The notes under the pieces were generated by a model, which ran no database searches, had not been told where the DNA came from, and worked only from the letters and a program-made list of their open reading frames with translations. DNA of 16,082 nucleotides from Pseudomonadota bacterium. Its GTDB lineage: Bacteria > Pseudomonadota > Alphaproteobacteria > Micropepsales > Micropepsaceae. The stretch spans positions 1 through 16,082 of the forward strand of contig JANYBR010000289.1 of the NCBI GenBank assembly GCA_025360685.1, written 5' to 3'. Made by a program: the position numbers and the translations under genes. Shown here one piece after another: positions 1-6,385 of the stretch (positions are counted from its first letter, which is position 1; every line of letters starts with the position of its first letter).

Positions 1-332
1 GGGATCTCGACGTCGCGATGACGCTCCTGTCGGACGATGTTGTATTCTTCTACAGCAACGGTACTGCCCCTTTCGGCCGCGACGCGATCCGCGTGGCGAT
101 CCAGGCGAACTTCGCTTCAATCAAGGATGACAATTACCGCACACACGACCACATTTGGCTGGCGCAATCCGACACGGCCGCGGCCTGCGTCTACAGCTTT
201 TCCTGGATGGGAACGATGGATGGCAAACCGGTTAGCGGTCGCGGACGCGGCACTAGCATTCTGCGCTGCGAAGCGGATGGATGGCGGATCGTGAACGAAC
301 ATCTTAGCCAGGGTCGTTGGAAACCAACATGA
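1..332 (+). CDS. SnoaL/NTF2-like domain protein, 5'-truncated by window edge
   Basis: The frame is open to the first base (codons begin at 3). The residues before the first ATG at 18 (DLDVA) read like the usual helix preceding 'LLSDDVVFF', so the true start is probably outside the window. About 109 residues are visible. The pattern of a small cone-shaped alpha+beta fold is clear: 'LLSDDVVFFYSNG', then 'FGRDAIRVAI', then strands with W, Y and F, then 'GRGRGTSILRCEADGWRIV' broken by 'NEHLS'. This matches SnoaL-like/ketosteroid-isomerase-like proteins of about 120-140 aa, which bind or isomerise small substrates. The substrate cannot be told from sequence. Its TGA overlaps the ATG of the next gene (ATGA, 329-332), so it is probably co-translated with the CoA-transferase and may act on the same pathway; that link is inference. 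Confidence 0.75.
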   Translation, partial: DLDVAMTLLSDDVVFFYSNGTAPFGRDAIRVAIQANFASIKDDNYRTHDHIWLAQSDTAAACVYSFSWMGTMDGKPVSGRGRGTSILRCEADGWRIVNEHLSQGRWKPT

Positions 333-1459
333 AGCTCGCCGGCATCCGCGTTCTCGACCTGTCGCAGTTCCTGCCCGGTCCGCACCTGACCATGACCATG
401 GCCGATCATGGCGCGGACGTGATCATGGTCGAGCCCAGGAACGGCGTCGGCGAGCCGGTGCGCGCCATGGGAACGCGTATGCCAGACGGCACCGCGGTGT
501 GGTTCCGCAACATCGCGCGCGGCAAGCGTTCGATCGCGCTCGATCTCAAGGACAAGGACGATCTTGCGGCGTTTCTGAAACTCGCCGACGAGGCGGACGT
601 GATGGTGGAGGCGTTCCGCCCGGGCGTCGTCGCGCGGCTCGGCATCGGCTATGACGCGATCGCGGCGCGTAATCCGCGCATCGTCTATTGCTCGCTCAGC
701 GCCTTCGGCCAGAACGGCCCGCTGCGCGACAAGCCAGCGCACGATCTCGGCGTGCAGGCACTAGCCGGCACCTTGGATCTGTCGCGCGGCTTCACGGACA
801 ACAAGCCGAACATGCCGAACCTCGTTGCGGCCGACATGGCGTCGTCGCTCACGGCGCTGTCCGCCATCCTGATGGCCTTGCTGGCACGCGAGCGAACCGA
901 CAAGGGCGAGTATATCGACATTGCGATGTACGACTCGCTGATCGCCTGGACTCCCAACATCACCGGCAGCGTGTTCGGCGAGGATCGTGCACCGCTGCCG
1001 CACCAAATGCGCAACTATGGCGGCCAGGCGATGAACCGCATCTATGAGACGAAGGAGTGCGGGTTCATCGCGCTCGCCGGATCGGAGGCGAAGTTCTGCG
1101 AGAATTTGTTGCGCGCTCTGGGGCGCCTGGATTTTCTCGACATCGCCAAGGGCGAGCCAGGACCCGCGCAACAACCGCTGATCGATTTCTTCGCGGCCAC
1201 GTTCCGGGCGAAGACCTGTGCCGAATGGGAAGCGTTTCTCGAACCGGTCGATCTGTGCTGGGCACCAGTGCGCAATCTGAAGGACGGGTTTGACGATGCG
1301 CACTCCACGGCACGCGCCATGTTGATGCGCGATGAAGCGGGCAATCCGCACATCGGACCTGCGATCAAGTTTCGCCACGAGCCGCCCGAGCCGCACTTCG
1401 CGTTGCCGCAGTATGAGGCAAACTCGACGATTGAATGGAAACGCCAACCCTCCCCTTGA
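329..1459 (+). CDS. Family III (CaiB/BaiF-type) CoA-transferase
   Basis: A 376-aa protein that should move CoA between an acyl-CoA and a free carboxylic acid in the cytoplasm. The N-terminus 'GIRVLDLSQFLPGPHLTM' followed by 'GADVIMVEP' is the CoA-binding Rossmann start of family III transferases. 'RGKRSIALDLK' and 'YCSLSAFGQNGP' are further family signatures. The catalytic aspartate that forms the acyl anhydride is most likely Asp169 in 'LVAADMASSL', followed by 'GEYIDIAMYDS'. The ATG at 329 is preferred over the in-frame TTG at 317 because it overlaps the upstream stop as ATGA. Length is normal or slightly short for the family. The last residues (PSP and the TGA) are encoded by the left arm of a palindromic repeat, so the natural C-terminus seems to have been replaced. 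The acid substrate is not predictable; succinate- or formate-type specificity cannot be assigned. Confidence 0.92.
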   Translation: MKLAGIRVLDLSQFLPGPHLTMTMADHGADVIMVEPRNGVGEPVRAMGTRMPDGTAVWFRNIARGKRSIALDLKDKDDLAAFLKLADEADVMVEAFRPGVVARLGIGYDAIAARNPRIVYCSLSAFGQNGPLRDKPAHDLGVQALAGTLDLSRGFTDNKPNMPNLVAADMASSLTALSAILMALLARERTDKGEYIDIAMYDSLIAWTPNITGSVFGEDRAPLPHQMRNYGGQAMNRIYETKECGFIALAGSEAKFCENLLRALGRLDFLDIAKGEPGPAQQPLIDFFAATFRAKTCAEWEAFLEPVDLCWAPVRNLKDGFDDAHSTARAMLMRDEAGNPHIGPAIKFRHEPPEPHFALPQYEANSTIEWKRQPSP

Positions 1460-1588
1460 GGGAGGATCCAAATTTGTGCGAACGGAGTGAGCGGAAATTT
1501 GGGGGAGGGGTTTCCTCGCGCGCAGCCCTCCCCGAAATATTCTCTCGCTTCGCTCGAAAATATTTCGACCCTCCCTCAAGGGGAGGGT
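1447..1588. repeat. Large palindromic intergenic repeat with perfect 19-bp terminal arms
   Basis: The arms at 1447-1465 (ACCCTCCCCTTGAGGGAGG) and 1570-1588 are exact reverse complements. Inside are nested smaller palindromes: AAATTT pairs around 1471-1500, GGGGAGGG (about 1502) with CCCTCCCC (about 1528), and CGAAATA with TATTTCG around 1534-1568. This mosaic of C-rich outer arms and GAGTGAGC/CGCTTCGCTCG-type inner hairpins is the style of interspersed palindromic repeats seen in Hyphomicrobiales genomes. The left arm supplies the last codons and the stop of the CoA-transferase gene. As RNA the whole unit would fold into one long hairpin and could also end transcription. Confidence 0.85.
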
Positions 1589-1612
1589 GCAACAGACGCA
1601 TGGCGAGCGGCC

Positions 1613-1649
1613 AAAAAACCGAAAGCCCAGGCACATGTCCTGGGCTTTC
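1613..1649 (-). terminator. Intrinsic (rho-independent) terminator
   Basis: A perfect 11-bp stem, GAAAGCCCAGG (1621-1631) with CCTGGGCTTTC (1639-1649), has a 7-nt loop. On the minus strand it is followed by GG and six T (1613-1618). The U tract is on the minus-strand side only, so it ends leftward transcription. The nearest conventional leftward gene (the SDR) stops more than 400 bp upstream, which argues for a separate transcript in between. Confidence 0.8.
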
Positions 1650-1731
1650 TACTCCCGTAAAAACGGGTGTTTATGCGAGCGATGCTCGCGTCACGCATTT
1701 TCAATTGTGGGGCGGCAACCGGCGTTTCGTC

Positions 1732-1794
1732 TCAGCCGGCTGTGGCTCTGCGCATGCAGAGCCCCGGTTCTATACCCGGTGGAGTGTCTTCCAT
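1732..1794 (-). CDS. Possible 20-aa small ORF inside the candidate RNA
   Basis: ATG at 1794 is preceded by AGGGAGG (1801-1807, minus sense) at a 6-nt spacing, a near-ideal ribosome-binding site. The peptide MEDTPPGIEPGLCMRRATAG ends in TGA at 1732. The GGCTCTGC hairpin lies within its codons, and the AGCCGGCT octamers flank it on both sides. It has no membrane segment and no run of one amino acid that would mark an attenuation leader. No gene follows in the same direction. It may be a real microprotein, or the SD-like purines may be part of the RNA fold. Confidence 0.25.
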   Translation of the reverse strand: MEDTPPGIEPGLCMRRATAG

Positions 1795-1894
1795 GCGGAA
1801 CCTCCCTGTTGAGCCGGCTTCAGGCGCCGCTCGCGGATTCCGCCTACATCGCTCCAGCCTTGCCGGAACGGCGCGTCCGCGTCGCGGTCGAAAA

Positions 1895-1923
1895 ATACTC
1901 CGCCCAACGGACGTGCCTGTCAA
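1895..1923 (-). promoter_or_regulatory. Putative sigma-70-type promoter of the candidate RNA
   Basis: On the minus strand a perfect -35 hexamer, TTGACA (1918-1923), is followed after 17 nt by GAGTAT and then a T-rich stretch. The -10 is weak against the E. coli consensus (three of six), but alphaproteobacterial -10 elements are loosely conserved. Transcription would begin near 1888, directly before the first stem-loop of the structured region. Confidence 0.45.
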
Positions 1924-1968
1924 TTCACAATAGCGGCCGCGACTACGTACGGAATAGTTGCTCCGCGC

Positions 1969-2056
1969 CCTTCGTCCTTCGACAAGCTCATGCTTCGACA
2001 GGCTCAGCGTGAGGGCTTCCGCTCGCCCCTCATACCGCGCATGTCGAGGACGAAGG
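1969..2056. repeat. Interspersed TTCGACAAGCTCA-type palindromic repeat
   Basis: The outer arms CCTTCGTCCTTCGACA (1969-1984) and TGTCGAGGACGAAGG (2042-2056) are complementary apart from one unpaired base. The left part carries TTCGACAAGCTCA (1978-1990) followed by a variant TTCGACAGGCTCA (1994-2006). The same 13-mer occurs at 8142-8154, so this is a dispersed family with two copies in the window. It sits just past the SDR stop codon and may serve as its transcript end. Confidence 0.75.
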
Positions 2057-2073
2057 ATAAATAGCACGCGCGC

Positions 2074-2967
2074 TTAGACGGAACGTTGCACTTTGTCCTT
2101 ATCGTTCGCCGAACGAATCTGGCCGCGGATCGCTTCCCATTCGGCATCGCCCAGCGCTGCGAGTCGCGCGAAATTTCCGCCGGCCGCCAGATGCATGCCG
2201 CCGTCGATGGCAATCGTCTGGCCGGTCAGATAATCGCAGCCATCGGCCATCAGGAATGTGGCTAGGTTCGCGAGCTCGAACATCTCGCCATTGCGCGCCA
2301 TGCCGGCGGTCTGGCGTGCTTCGGTGTTGCCGCCGCTCGCCGCAGGATTGAGTCTCTCCCACGCGCCCTTGGTTGGGAACGGTCCCGGAGCGATCGCGTT
2401 GAGACGGATTCCATGCGGACCCCATTCCGTGGCCAGCGACTTTGTCATGATGTTGAGTCCGGCCTTCGACATCGCCGAAGGAACCGTGAATGGCCCGCCA
2501 TTCCAGATCCATGTCGTCAGGATCGAGATCACGCTGCCCTTGTTGCCGCCTTCGATCCAGCGCTTGCCGCAGGAGAGCGTGACGTAGAACGAACCGCGGA
2601 ACACGATATCCGCGATGGCATTGAAGCCGCGAGGCGAGAGGTCCTTGGTCCGGCTGATGAAGTTTCCCGCGGCGTTGTTGACGAGGCCGGTGAGTGGCCC
2701 GCCATCGGCCCAGATCTGCGCCACCATGTCGTCGACCGCTTCGGCCACGCGGATGTCGCAGGCGATGCCCGTGACCTTCGACTTGGTCTTGTCTGATAGC
2801 GTCTTGGCGGTTTCGTCGAGCACGGCCTTGCGCCGGCCGCAGATGTAAACCGTGGCGCCGAGTTGCGCGTAGGCCTCGCTCATCACTTCGCCAAGGCCGG
2901 TGCCGCCGCCTGTTACCAGGATGCGCTTGCCCTTCAGGATGCCGTCGCGAAACATCAGGTCGTACAT
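2074..2967 (-). CDS. SDR oxidoreductase, 2,4-dienoyl-CoA reductase (DECR)-like
   Basis: A 297-aa short-chain dehydrogenase/reductase. The Rossmann motif TGGGTGLG is at residues 19-26 and NNAAG at 97-101. The active-site region 'GPFTVPSAMSKAGL' followed by 'SLATEWGPHGIRLNAIAPGP' and 'TKGAWERLNP' matches mitochondrial-type DECR, which reduces 2,4-dienoyl-CoA with NADPH. Ser164 and Lys168 align with DECR1 Ser210 and Lys214. The position of DECR1 Tyr199 is Trp153 here ('LTTWIW'), so the catalytic mechanism or substrate may differ. The C-terminal 'FARLAALGDAEWEAI' also matches the DECR tail. The ATG at 2967 is chosen over GTG at 2997 because GGGAGGA lies 7 nt upstream. It is divergent from the helicase gene, with 57 bp between starts. 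A role in beta-oxidation of unsaturated or modified acyl-CoAs is likely. Confidence 0.88.
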   Translation of the reverse strand: MYDLMFRDGILKGKRILVTGGGTGLGEVMSEAYAQLGATVYICGRRKAVLDETAKTLSDKTKSKVTGIACDIRVAEAVDDMVAQIWADGGPLTGLVNNAAGNFISRTKDLSPRGFNAIADIVFRGSFYVTLSCGKRWIEGGNKGSVISILTTWIWNGGPFTVPSAMSKAGLNIMTKSLATEWGPHGIRLNAIAPGPFPTKGAWERLNPAASGGNTEARQTAGMARNGEMFELANLATFLMADGCDYLTGQTIAIDGGMHLAAGGNFARLAALGDAEWEAIRGQIRSANDKDKVQRSV

Positions 2968-3024
2968 GATCTGTTCCTCCCAGTTTCTTTGAGGCACAGT
3001 AGGAGGATGAGGAGCAAACGCGCA

Positions 3025-5643
3025 ATGTCGAGAGCCGCGGTTCTTTCCTCCCCCGTTCGCGGGGGAGGGGTACCGCGAAGCGGTGGAGGGGGCAGAGGCG
3101 CCGACGCCACCCGACTAGCCCCCACCGTCCATCCAATTGCTGCGCAATCGGAAGTCCACCTCCCCCACCTCGCGGGGGAGGAAAACGCGAGTGCGCTTCC
3201 GGACGCTTTTGAAAACTGGTTCGCGGGCCGCGGCTGGCGCATCCGTTCGCATCAATCGGCGCTGATCGCCCACGCTGCGCGGGAAGAATCGGTTCTGCTG
3301 GTCGCGCCCACCGGCGGCGGCAAGACCTTGGCGGGATTTCTGCCCAGCCTGATCGAACTGGCCAAATTGCCCGAACGTCGCCCGCGCTCGTTGCACACAC
3401 TCTATATCTCGCCGCTGAAGGCACTCGCGGTGGACGTAGCGCGCAATCTCGAAGCGCCTGTCGCCGACATGGGATTGGCCGTGAAAGTCGAAACCCGCAC
3501 CGGCGACACGCCGCATTCGCGCCGCCAGCGCCAACGCCACTCGCCGCCGGATATTCTGTTGACCACTCCCGAACAGCTTGCGCTCCTGCTCGCCGCGCCG
3601 ACGGCCAAGCAGATGTTCGCGACTTTGAAGACCGTCGTACTCGACGAGCTGCATGCCATGCACAATTCCAAGCGTGGCGATCTTCTGTCCTTGGGATTGG
3701 CGCGGCTGCAAACATTGGCGCCGAAGCATCGCCGGGTCGGGCTCTCCGCAACCGTGGCCGATCCCGTGCCGCTGCAGCGTTTCCTGATGCCGCAGCCGGA
3801 AAAAGGCGAAGCGCTCGCCGAGCTCGTTTTGGGTGCAGCCGGCGCGAAGCCCGAAATCCGCATCAGCGCCTCGGACTCCTATGTGCCATGGGCCGGGCAT
3901 CTGGCGCGCCACGCCATGATGGACGTGATGGCCGCGATCAAGTCGGCCAAGACCGCGCTCATCTTCGTCAACACGCGCAGCCAGGCCGAGCGCACCTTCC
4001 AGGAACTGTGGCGCATCAACGAAGACAGTCTTTCCATCGCGCTGCATCACGGCTCGCTCGCGCCGGCGCAGCGCCGCAAGGTCGAAGCCGCGATGACCCG
4101 CGGCAGTCTGCGCGCCGTGGTGTGCACGTCCACGCTCGATCTCGGTATCGACTGGGGCGCGGTCGACAAGGTGATCTGCATCGGTGCGCCGAAAGGCGCA
4201 GCGCGGCTCGTCCAGCGTATCGGCCGCGCCAATCACCGGCTCGACGAGCCGTCGCAGGCGCTGCTCGTGCCGGCCAACCGTTTCGAGGTGCTCGAGTGCA
4301 ACGCGGCGCGCGATGCGGTGCTGGCCGGAGAACTCGACGGCGAACGGCTGCGCCGCGGCGGTCTCGACGTGCTGGCGCAGCATGTGCTCGGCATGGCTTG
4401 CTCGGCGCCGTTCGATGGCGACAAGCTCTTTTACGAGGTGAAATCGGCCTCGCCCTATGGCCACATCACCCGCGCCGATTTCGACGCTGTGGTCGATTTC
4501 GTCGCCACGGGCGGCTATGCGCTCAAGCGCTACGACCGCTACGCCCGCCTGCGCAAGACGGAAGAGGGCCTCTGGCGCATCGCCCATCCGCGCATGGCGC
4601 AGCAATACCGTCTCAATGTCGGCGTCATCGTCGAGGAACCGATGGTCGAGATCCGGCTGCAATCCAGGGGCCGACCGACTGGAGCGGGCGGCCGCGTGCT
4701 CGGCCAGCTCGAGGAATATTTCATCGAACAGCTGACCTCGGGCGACACGTTCATTTTCTCCGGCCATGTTCTGCGCTTCGAAGGCATGCGCGACGACGGC
4801 GCCTATGTCACCAAGACCAACGACACAGAGGCGCAGATTCCGTCCTACAATGGCGGCAAGTTCCCGCTTTCGACATTTCTGGCGCAGCGCGTTCGCGAGA
4901 TGGTGTCGCGGCCCGAGAGTTGGCACGTGCTGCCCGATCCGGTGCACGAATGGCTGCGCATTCAGCAGGTGCGCTCGGTCGTTCCGCAGCCCGGCCAGCT
5001 TCTGGTCGAGACCTTTCCGCGCGGTTCGCGCGAGTATCTCGTCTGCTATCCGTTCGAAGGACGGCTCGCACACCAGACCCTGGGCATGCTGCTGACGCGG
5101 CGGCTCGAACGCTTGCGCATGCGGCCCCTAGGCTTTGTCGCCAACGAATATGCGCTGGCCGTGTGGGCCTTGCGCGACATGGGCGGCCTCGACATGGCGA
5201 GTCTTTTTGCCGAGGACATGCTCGGGGATGATCTCGATGCCTGGCTGGCGGAGTCCAACCTCTACAAGCGCACCTTCCGCAACTGCGCGATCATTTCCGG
5301 GCTGATCGAGCGGCGCTATCCGGGCCGCGAGAAGACGGGCAGGCAGGTGACGTTTTCCTCCGACCTCATCTATGACGTGCTGCGCGAACACGAGCCGGAT
5401 CATGTCCTGCTGCGCGCCACCTACGAGGATGCGGGCACCGGGCTGCTCGACATCGCGCGCCTCGCCGCTGCACTCAAGCGCATCAAGAACCGCATCGTGA
5501 CGCGGCGCCTGGACCGGGTGTCGCCGCTCGCAGTGCCCGCGCTGCTGGAAATCGCCAAGGAAATGGTGGCGGGCGAGGCGCACGAGGATATTCTGCACGA
5601 GGCCGAAGAGGCGCTGATCAAGGAAGCCATGCGTGTCGACTGA
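3025..5643 (+). CDS. Ligase-associated DNA damage response DEXH-box helicase (Lhr-like)
   Basis: An SF2 helicase of 872 aa from ATG 3025. Visible motifs are Walker A APTGGGKT (Lys100), motif II DELH (207-210), motif III SAT (241-243), 'LIFVNTRSQAERTFQEL', 'LDLGIDW', and motif VI QRIGRANH (from 397). The winged-helix and beta-barrel regions of the Lhr core follow. Overlap with pdeM identifies it as the ligase-associated subfamily (TIGR04121 type) rather than full-length Lhr. The family normally starts near 'DAFENWFAGRGWRIRSHQ' (about residue 60). Residues 7-54 are instead encoded by a palindromic repeat, with no in-frame ATG, GTG or TTG after it, so an extended N-terminus seems unavoidable. 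ATG 3025 has GAGGAG 10 nt upstream. ATG 3007 abuts AGGAGG with no spacing and is less likely. The ATP-dependent ligase and exonuclease partners are not adjacent. Confidence 0.9.
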   Translation: MSRAAVLSSPVRGGGVPRSGGGGRGADATRLAPTVHPIAAQSEVHLPHLAGEENASALPDAFENWFAGRGWRIRSHQSALIAHAAREESVLLVAPTGGGKTLAGFLPSLIELAKLPERRPRSLHTLYISPLKALAVDVARNLEAPVADMGLAVKVETRTGDTPHSRRQRQRHSPPDILLTTPEQLALLLAAPTAKQMFATLKTVVLDELHAMHNSKRGDLLSLGLARLQTLAPKHRRVGLSATVADPVPLQRFLMPQPEKGEALAELVLGAAGAKPEIRISASDSYVPWAGHLARHAMMDVMAAIKSAKTALIFVNTRSQAERTFQELWRINEDSLSIALHHGSLAPAQRRKVEAAMTRGSLRAVVCTSTLDLGIDWGAVDKVICIGAPKGAARLVQRIGRANHRLDEPSQALLVPANRFEVLECNAARDAVLAGELDGERLRRGGLDVLAQHVLGMACSAPFDGDKLFYEVKSASPYGHITRADFDAVVDFVATGGYALKRYDRYARLRKTEEGLWRIAHPRMAQQYRLNVGVIVEEPMVEIRLQSRGRPTGAGGRVLGQLEEYFIEQLTSGDTFIFSGHVLRFEGMRDDGAYVTKTNDTEAQIPSYNGGKFPLSTFLAQRVREMVSRPESWHVLPDPVHEWLRIQQVRSVVPQPGQLLVETFPRGSREYLVCYPFEGRLAHQTLGMLLTRRLERLRMRPLGFVANEYALAVWALRDMGGLDMASLFAEDMLGDDLDAWLAESNLYKRTFRNCAIISGLIERRYPGREKTGRQVTFSSDLIYDVLREHEPDHVLLRATYEDAGTGLLDIARLAAALKRIKNRIVTRRLDRVSPLAVPALLEIAKEMVAGEAHEDILHEAEEALIKEAMRVD
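3047..3181. repeat. Palindromic repeat inside the helicase N-terminal coding region
   Basis: The two ends are each local hairpins: CCTCCCCCG/CGGGGGAGG around a TTCG loop (3047-3068) and CCTCCCCC/GGGGGAGG (3159-3181). Between them lie ACCGC-GAA-GCGGT (about 3071-3083), GGTGGAGGGGGC that can face GCCCCCACC (about 3118-3126), and ATTGC-TGC-GCAAT (about 3136-3148). The build resembles the repeat at 1447-1588, with C-rich ends and a mosaic of small hairpins. It is read through in frame as a Gly/Pro/Arg-rich, low-complexity stretch of the helicase. Confidence 0.8.
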
Positions 5644-6385
5644 GCAAACCTTCGCGGAGGTCAACGGCGAACGGCTGCTGCTCGATTGCGCCGGTGCCGC
5701 GTGGTGGCCGGCGGAGCGTACTCTGATCTTGGCCGATATTCATTTCGAGAAAGGCTCGTCCCTGGCGCGGCGCGGCGCACTGCTGCCGCCTTACGATACG
5801 CGCACGACGCTCAATCGTATCGCCGCGCTGATGGACCGCTACCAGCCGGCGCAAGTGATCGCGCTTGGTGACTCCTTCCACGATCCCGATGCTGCCGACC
5901 GCCTCGACGCAGAGGAACGCGCCATACTGGCCGCGCAGGTCGGGCGCACGGGCTGGATCTGGATCGAGGGCAACCACGATCCGCATCCACCGGCCTGGCT
6001 CGGAGGCACGGTAACTCTCGAACTGGCCATTGGCGGTCTCGTCTTCCGTCACGAACCGTCGACGCTGCCGCAGGCGGGCGAGATCGCGGGGCATCTGCAT
6101 CCTTGCGCCACCGTTACCCGCCATGGCCGCAGCCTGCGTCGCCGCTGCTTCGCCGCCGATCGCTCTCGCATGGTGCTGCCGGCCTTCGGCGCCTATGCTG
6201 GCGGGCTGAACGTCCAGGACGAAGCGATCGCGGATCTTTTTCCAGGCGCTTTCGCGGCCTACATGCTCGGCGGACGACGCGTCTATGCCGTCGCAGCGCG
6301 CGGCGTGCCTCAGTTGTTGCGCCGGAACAGTACCGATGAGAGCCAGCCCAGGAACATCGCCATCAGTACCGTCGAAACGCCATAG
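5633..6385 (+). CDS. pdeM: Ligase-associated DNA damage response endonuclease PdeM
   Basis: A calcineurin-like metallophosphoesterase of 250 aa. The metal-binding signatures are in order: ADIHFEK (Asp35, His37), GDSFHD (Asp80, His83), GNHD (Asn114, His115), His140 in FRHEP, and GHLHP (His154, His156). This set and the position directly after a ligase-associated helicase identify the PdeM family (TIGR04123 type), a nuclease/phosphodiesterase of a bacterial DNA-repair operon. The start is GTG 5633, with AAGGAA 7 nt upstream; it overlaps the helicase stop by 11 bp, so translation is probably coupled. The last 25 codons overlap the opposing Alph_Pro_TM gene. The tail after 'YAVAARGVPQLLRR' looks like read-through sequence rather than conserved domain. 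Confidence 0.9.
   Translation: MSTEQTFAEVNGERLLLDCAGAAWWPAERTLILADIHFEKGSSLARRGALLPPYDTRTTLNRIAALMDRYQPAQVIALGDSFHDPDAADRLDAEERAILAAQVGRTGWIWIEGNHDPHPPAWLGGTVTLELAIGGLVFRHEPSTLPQAGEIAGHLHPCATVTRHGRSLRRRCFAADRSRMVLPAFGAYAGGLNVQDEAIADLFPGAFAAYMLGGRRVYAVAARGVPQLLRRNSTDESQPRNIAISTVETP

Larger units (their letters stand above)
1613..1888 (-). ncRNA. Candidate structured small RNA, family unknown
   Basis: Read on the minus strand, about 275 nt lie between a promoter-like sequence (1895-1923) and a strong intrinsic terminator (1613-1649), with six stem-loops. In order they are: 1824-1829 with 1869-1874 plus 1838-1842 with 1864-1868; the self-complementary octamer AGCCGGCT at 1812-1819 that can pair with its copy at 1734-1741; GGCTCTGC/GCAGAGCC at 1744-1763; GCGAGC/GCTCGC at 1675-1689; CCCGT/ACGGG at 1654-1667; and the terminator stem. 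No signatures of tmRNA, 4.5S RNA or RNase P RNA were seen, and the 5' and 3' ends do not pair as in 6S RNA. The boundaries are inferred from the promoter and terminator. A very short ORF with a good Shine-Dalgarno lies inside (1732-1794), so a small mRNA is the main alternative. Confidence 0.5.

Noticed and set aside
1447..1588. Insertion sequence or MITE with target-site duplication
   Set aside because: The arms are perfect, but no flanking direct duplication was seen and the nested hairpins fit a palindromic intergenic repeat better.
1435..2012. Plus-strand ORFs across the 1460-2073 gap
   Set aside because: They consist of repeat arms and the structured RNA region read as protein; no ribosome-binding site and Cys/Arg-rich composition.
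2863..3024. Upstream start of the helicase frame
   Set aside because: It runs antisense into the SDR coding region and lacks a ribosome-binding site; ATG 3025 is the better choice.
3115..5073. 652-codon minus-strand ORF antisense to the helicase
   Set aside because: Composition is His/Arg/Ala-rich without motifs; the plus strand carries all helicase motifs in order.
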